A stretch of 6,848 nt of DNA from Bacteroidales bacterium (GTDB taxonomy: Bacteria; Bacteroidota; Bacteroidia; Bacteroidales; Bacteroidaceae): positions 1-6,848 of the forward strand of contig SFIS01000092.1 of assembly GCA_004555245.1 (NCBI GenBank), in the 5' to 3' direction. Under the pieces are notes generated by a model. The model saw only the letters and a list, made by a program, of their open reading frames with translations, made no database searches and was not told where the DNA came from. This document shows positions 4,653-6,848 of this stretch, piece after piece; positions within the stretch are counted from its first letter, which is position 1; the number at the start of each line of letters is the position of its first letter. The translations under genes and the position numbers were made by a program.

Positions 4653-6371
4653 ATGATGGACTCTCAAGAAAAGCGCTACGAAACGACAGCGCAGGTTATC
4701 GACCGTGTAAAAGAACTGGCTCAGAGTGAGGAAACTCCCGCAAAGGAAGAAGTGGATCTGCTGAAAAGCCTGTTCTACAAACTCCACTCGCAAGAGCGCG
4801 ACCAGCAACTCAAAGACTATCTCAACGCCGGCGGAGACCCCGAGAAATACGTCGTCAGGCCGGACGACGGCGAGGCAGTCTTCAAGGCTGAGATGGCTGT
4901 CATAAGAGAAAAGCGCCAGAAAGTCTATCTCGAGCAGGAGGCGGAGAAACAGGAGAACCTGAAGAAGAAACTCGCCATCATCGAAACAATAAAGGGAATG
5001 CTCACCTCGCCGGAAGAGGCCAACGCAAAATACCAGGAGTTCAAACAGCTGCAGCAGGAATGGAAAGAGATAAAGGCTGTGCCGGCAGAGAACGCCACAG
5101 AGCTGTGGCGCTCATACCAGCTCTATGTAGAACAATACTACGACCTGCTGAAACTCAACTCCGAAGCACGCGAATACGACTTCAAGAAAAACCTCGAGGC
5201 AAAGACCGCCCTGTGCGAGGCGGCAGAGAAACTCGCCGACGAAGAGGATGTCATCAACGCATTCCACCGCCTGCAGGAACTGCATCAGGAATACCGTGAG
5301 GTAGGCCCCGTGGCGAAAGAGCTGCGCGAGGAGATATGGACACGCTTCAAGGCGGCAAGCACCGTCATCAACAAACGCCACCAGCAGCACTTTGAAGACC
5401 TGCGCGCCGTAGAAGAAGAGAACCTCGTGAAGAAAACCGCACTCTGCGAGAAAGCCGAGGCTATCGTCTCTGCCGACTGCCAGAACTCTGCCGAATATGA
5501 GAAGATGACGAAGGAAATCATCGCCCTGCAGGCAGAATGGAAGACCATCGGCTTCGCGCCGCAGAAGAACAACGTGAAGATCTTTGAACGCTTCCGCGCC
5601 GCCTGCGACACCTTCTTCCAGAAGAAGACACAGTATTTCAAGGACATGAAAGAACGCTTCGCCGAGAACGCCGCAAGGAAACAGGCCCTCGTGGAGAAGG
5701 CGAAGAGCCTCATGGACAGCACCGACTGGAAACAGACGGGCGACATCCTGCAGCAGCTGCAGAAAGAATGGAAGGAGATAGGCATGGTGCCGAAGAAACA
5801 GGGCGACATCCTCTGGCAGGAGTTCCTCGGTGCGTGCAACCACTTCTTCGAGGCACGCAACGCAGCCACTGCCGGCACACGCAACGAGGAGAAGGAGAAC
5901 CTCGCCAAGAAACGTGACATCATCACACGCCTCGAGCAGCTCGCCGAAGAGGCTGCCGACGGCCTGCAGCAGAAGATGCAGCAGCTCATCGAAGAGTTCA
6001 ACGCCATCGGACACGTCCCCTTCCGCGACAAGGACAAGATGTACGACGACTATCACGCCGCCCTCGACAAGGTACACAAAGTGCTGAACGCCGACAGCCA
6101 GCGCCGCCGCATGGACAACTTCAAGCAGAACATCAAGTCTGTGGCGAAGAAAGGCGAGCAGGCCGTGGATAACGAACGCACACGCCTGCAGCGCAAGATA
6201 GAGACAATGAAACAGGAGCTGAAGACATACGAGAACAACCTCGGCTTCCTCTCCATCAGCTCGAAGAAAGGCAACTCCCTACTCGACGAGATGAACCGCC
6301 GCATGGAGAAGCTGAAGGCTGACATCGAACTCTTCAAACAGCAGCTGAAAGAACTGAACGAAAGCAAATAA
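4653..6371 (+). CDS. DUF349 domain protein with five repeats
   Basis: This 572-residue, highly charged, mostly helical cytoplasmic protein has no signal peptide or membrane segment. After an acidic/basic N-terminal region (1-100) it carries five degenerate DUF349 repeats at about 104-170, 183-250, 261-332, 343-403 and 420-480. Each is centred on a motif like LQxEWKxIG. Trp is kept in repeats 1, 3 and 4 (137, 296, 373) and replaced by Tyr214 in repeat 2 and Phe449 in repeat 5. Residues 509-572 form a coiled coil. The molecular role of DUF349 proteins is not established as far as I know. The frame is open upstream to a TTG at 4533, but the added 40 residues are unlike the family, and MMDSQ at 4653 is the start I recall for homologues (4656 is equally possible). 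Codon use is strongly biased to C/G-ending codons, suggesting good expression. The gene ends TAATAA and is followed 30 nt later by a strong hairpin. It appears monocistronic. Confidence 0.9.
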   Translation: MMDSQEKRYETTAQVIDRVKELAQSEETPAKEEVDLLKSLFYKLHSQERDQQLKDYLNAGGDPEKYVVRPDDGEAVFKAEMAVIREKRQKVYLEQEAEKQENLKKKLAIIETIKGMLTSPEEANAKYQEFKQLQQEWKEIKAVPAENATELWRSYQLYVEQYYDLLKLNSEAREYDFKKNLEAKTALCEAAEKLADEEDVINAFHRLQELHQEYREVGPVAKELREEIWTRFKAASTVINKRHQQHFEDLRAVEEENLVKKTALCEKAEAIVSADCQNSAEYEKMTKEIIALQAEWKTIGFAPQKNNVKIFERFRAACDTFFQKKTQYFKDMKERFAENAARKQALVEKAKSLMDSTDWKQTGDILQQLQKEWKEIGMVPKKQGDILWQEFLGACNHFFEARNAATAGTRNEEKENLAKKRDIITRLEQLAEEAADGLQQKMQQLIEEFNAIGHVPFRDKDKMYDDYHAALDKVHKVLNADSQRRRMDNFKQNIKSVAKKGEQAVDNERTRLQRKIETMKQELKTYENNLGFLSISSKKGNSLLDEMNRRMEKLKADIELFKQQLKELNESK

Positions 6372-6401
6372 TAACGCCTCGCACGATGTCGTAAGGCAGA
6401 A

Positions 6402-6449
6402 AAGCAGAAAGTCCGCAGAACCCGTCAAGGTCCTGCGGACTTTCTGCTT
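6402..6449 (+). terminator. Terminator hairpin of the DUF349 gene
   Basis: AAGCAGAAAGTCCGCAG (6402-6418) and its exact complement (6433-6449) form a 17-bp stem with a 14-nt loop, 30 nt past the stop codon. Only a short TT run follows. The arm shares CAGAAAGTCCG with the hairpin after the nuclease gene at 148-196. Confidence 0.75.
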
Positions 6450-6511
6450 CCGTAAACACGGGACACAAGGCAGAGAATCTCATGGAGAGTGTCTTTCTCT
6501 TGATAGGGTGT

Positions 6512-6540
6512 ACAGTTTGATGTTCCCAACATGGAACTGT
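6512..6540. other. Near-perfect stem-loop
   Basis: Positions 6512-6524 pair with 6528-6540 (one G-G mismatch, one G-U pair) around a CCC loop. It lies 63 nt beyond the DUF349 terminator hairpin and has no assigned function. It may be part of the repeat mosaic or a second terminator. Confidence 0.45.
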
Positions 6541-6580
6541 TCCTGATTTACTCTGACTACTTGTTCGCAGAAAAAATATT

Positions 6581-6602
6581 GACCAGCACGCGCTGTAAGC
6601 GC
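6581..6602 (+). repeat. Dispersed repeat copy B (GCGCTGTAAGCGC family)
   Basis: The sequence GACCAGCACGCGCTGTAAGC plus GC exactly matches the reverse complement of 123-144. The 15-nt core CGCGCTGTAAGCGCA recurs in direct orientation at 6665-6679, so this region holds two copies 76 bp apart around the CCCAGGGT hairpin. Confidence 0.7.
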
Positions 6603-6613
6603 AGAAGAACATA

Positions 6614-6644
6614 GCCCAGGGTAGAGCGTAGCGGCACCCTGGGT
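6614..6644. repeat. REP-like hairpin with CCCAGGGT arms
   Basis: CCCAGGGT (6615-6622) pairs with ACCCTGGG (6636-6643), plus an outer G-U pair, around a 13-nt loop containing GAGCGTAGCGGC. From memory, similar CCCAGGGT...ACCCTGGG hairpins are frequent between genes in Bacteroidetes and some other phyla. It is flanked on both sides by the GCGCTGTAAGCGC core. Confidence 0.6.
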
Positions 6645-6664
6645 GTAATTGGGCATTATCCATG

Positions 6665-6720
6665 CGCGCTGTAAGCGCAAAAGCGTTAAATATCCTGCTG
6701 TTATCTACGCTTTTGCGCTT
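6665..6720. repeat. GCGCTGTAAGCGC core plus 14-bp inverted repeat
   Basis: The repeat core (6665-6679) leads into AAGCGCAAAAGCGT (6673-6686), which is exactly complementary to ACGCTTTTGCGCTT (6707-6720) around a 20-nt AT-rich loop. The GCGCT/AGCGC mini-palindrome and the longer stem share bases, so two alternative folds compete. Confidence 0.6.
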
Positions 6721-6723
6721 TGG

Positions 6724-6745
6724 TTTTTACGACAACAGAGACAAC
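6724..6745 (+). repeat. GACAACAGAGACAAC repeat (copy 2)
   Basis: TTTTTACGACAACAGAGACA plus AC exactly matches the reverse complement of 4108-4129. The expected downstream arm is degenerate here: GTTGTC-TGTT-GACAAC (6775-6790) forms its own small stem instead. It appears to be a diverged or truncated copy of the hairpin at 4054-4124. Confidence 0.65.
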
Positions 6746-6806
6746 TGGAACAACGGTCTGATTGTGAACTCTATGTTGTCTGTTGACAACAACAAAAACA
6801 ACTTTT

Positions 6807-6824
6807 ACCAGCCTAAAGGCTGGT
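6807..6824. repeat. ACCAGCC-TAAA-GGCTGGT palindrome
   Basis: Seven-base perfect arms surround a TAAA loop. From memory, this type of CCAGCCT(A/G)AAGGCTGG palindrome is a common intergenic element in Bacteroidetes and other bacteria. It closes the repeat mosaic near the window end. Confidence 0.55.
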
Positions 6825-6848
6825 TGCCACTTGAGATTTTTTGACGAG

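Larger units (their letters stand above)
6372..6848. other. Gene-free 3' flank made of hairpins and dispersed repeats
   Basis: No credible gene is seen from the DUF349 stop codon to the window end. Frames present (for example 6662-6844 on + or 6334-6663 on -) run through palindromes and have no recognisable motifs. The stretch contains a terminator, a near-perfect stem at 6512-6540, two copies of the GCGCTGTAAGCGC repeat, a CCCAGGGT hairpin, a 14-bp inverted repeat, a second GACAACAGAGACAAC copy and an ACCAGCC palindrome. Confidence 0.7.

Noticed and set aside
5112..6077. 321-codon open frame on the minus strand
   Set aside because: It lies wholly inside the DUF349 gene, is Leu/Val/Phe-rich from antisense reading of a Glu/Lys-rich protein, and has no recognisable domain.
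6662..6844. 60-codon frame on the plus strand
   Set aside because: It is made of repeat sequence (GCGCTGTAAGCGC core, GACAAC repeat, ACCAGCC palindrome) and has no recognisable motif.

Overview
The window looks like chromosomal DNA of a Bacteroidales bacterium, most likely Prevotella or a close relative. Three things point there. Two secreted proteins end in the short C-terminal tail (GQ(K/R)...IRNGKKF) typical of type IX-secretion-like cargo in this group. Promoter-like elements match the Bacteroidetes -33 TTTG / -7 TAnnTTTG pattern. The DUF349 protein begins MMDSQ, as I recall for Bacteroides and Prevotella homologues. The genus is an inference.

Layout: (1) 1-239 is the 3' flank of a leftward gene, with a long hairpin and one copy of a dispersed repeat. 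(2) 240-1745 (-) encodes a secreted endonuclease I family nuclease with an added C-terminal beta-sandwich and sorting tail. (3) 1839-3329 (-) encodes a secreted protein with an N-terminal beta-rich domain, two tandem OB-fold-like repeats and the same kind of tail. A Bacteroidetes-type promoter lies just upstream, at 3375-3406. A terminator-like hairpin sits between the two genes. (4) 3330-4652 holds no credible gene. It contains several hairpins, an array with a strict 22-bp period, a long inverted repeat, a copy of a GACAACAGAGACAAC repeat hairpin, and the leader of the next gene. (5) 4653-6371 (+) encodes a cytoplasmic, highly helical protein with five degenerate DUF349 repeats. (6) 6372-6848 is a gene-free 3' flank with a strong terminator followed by a mosaic of palindromic dispersed repeats.

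The two leftward genes are plausibly one functional unit: an exported nuclease and an exported OB-fold protein that could bind nucleic acid or polysaccharide outside the cell, for example for extracellular DNA use or biofilm remodelling. The DUF349 gene is divergent and shows no obvious link to them.

The most unusual content is the non-coding DNA. The 22-bp-periodic array at 3666-3793 is not explained by coding or by CRISPR. Two different 22-nt sequences each occur twice in opposite orientation, at 123-144 / 6581-6602 and at 4108-4129 / 6724-6745, which shows that the intergenic DNA is populated by repeat families. No clear new protein system is visible.
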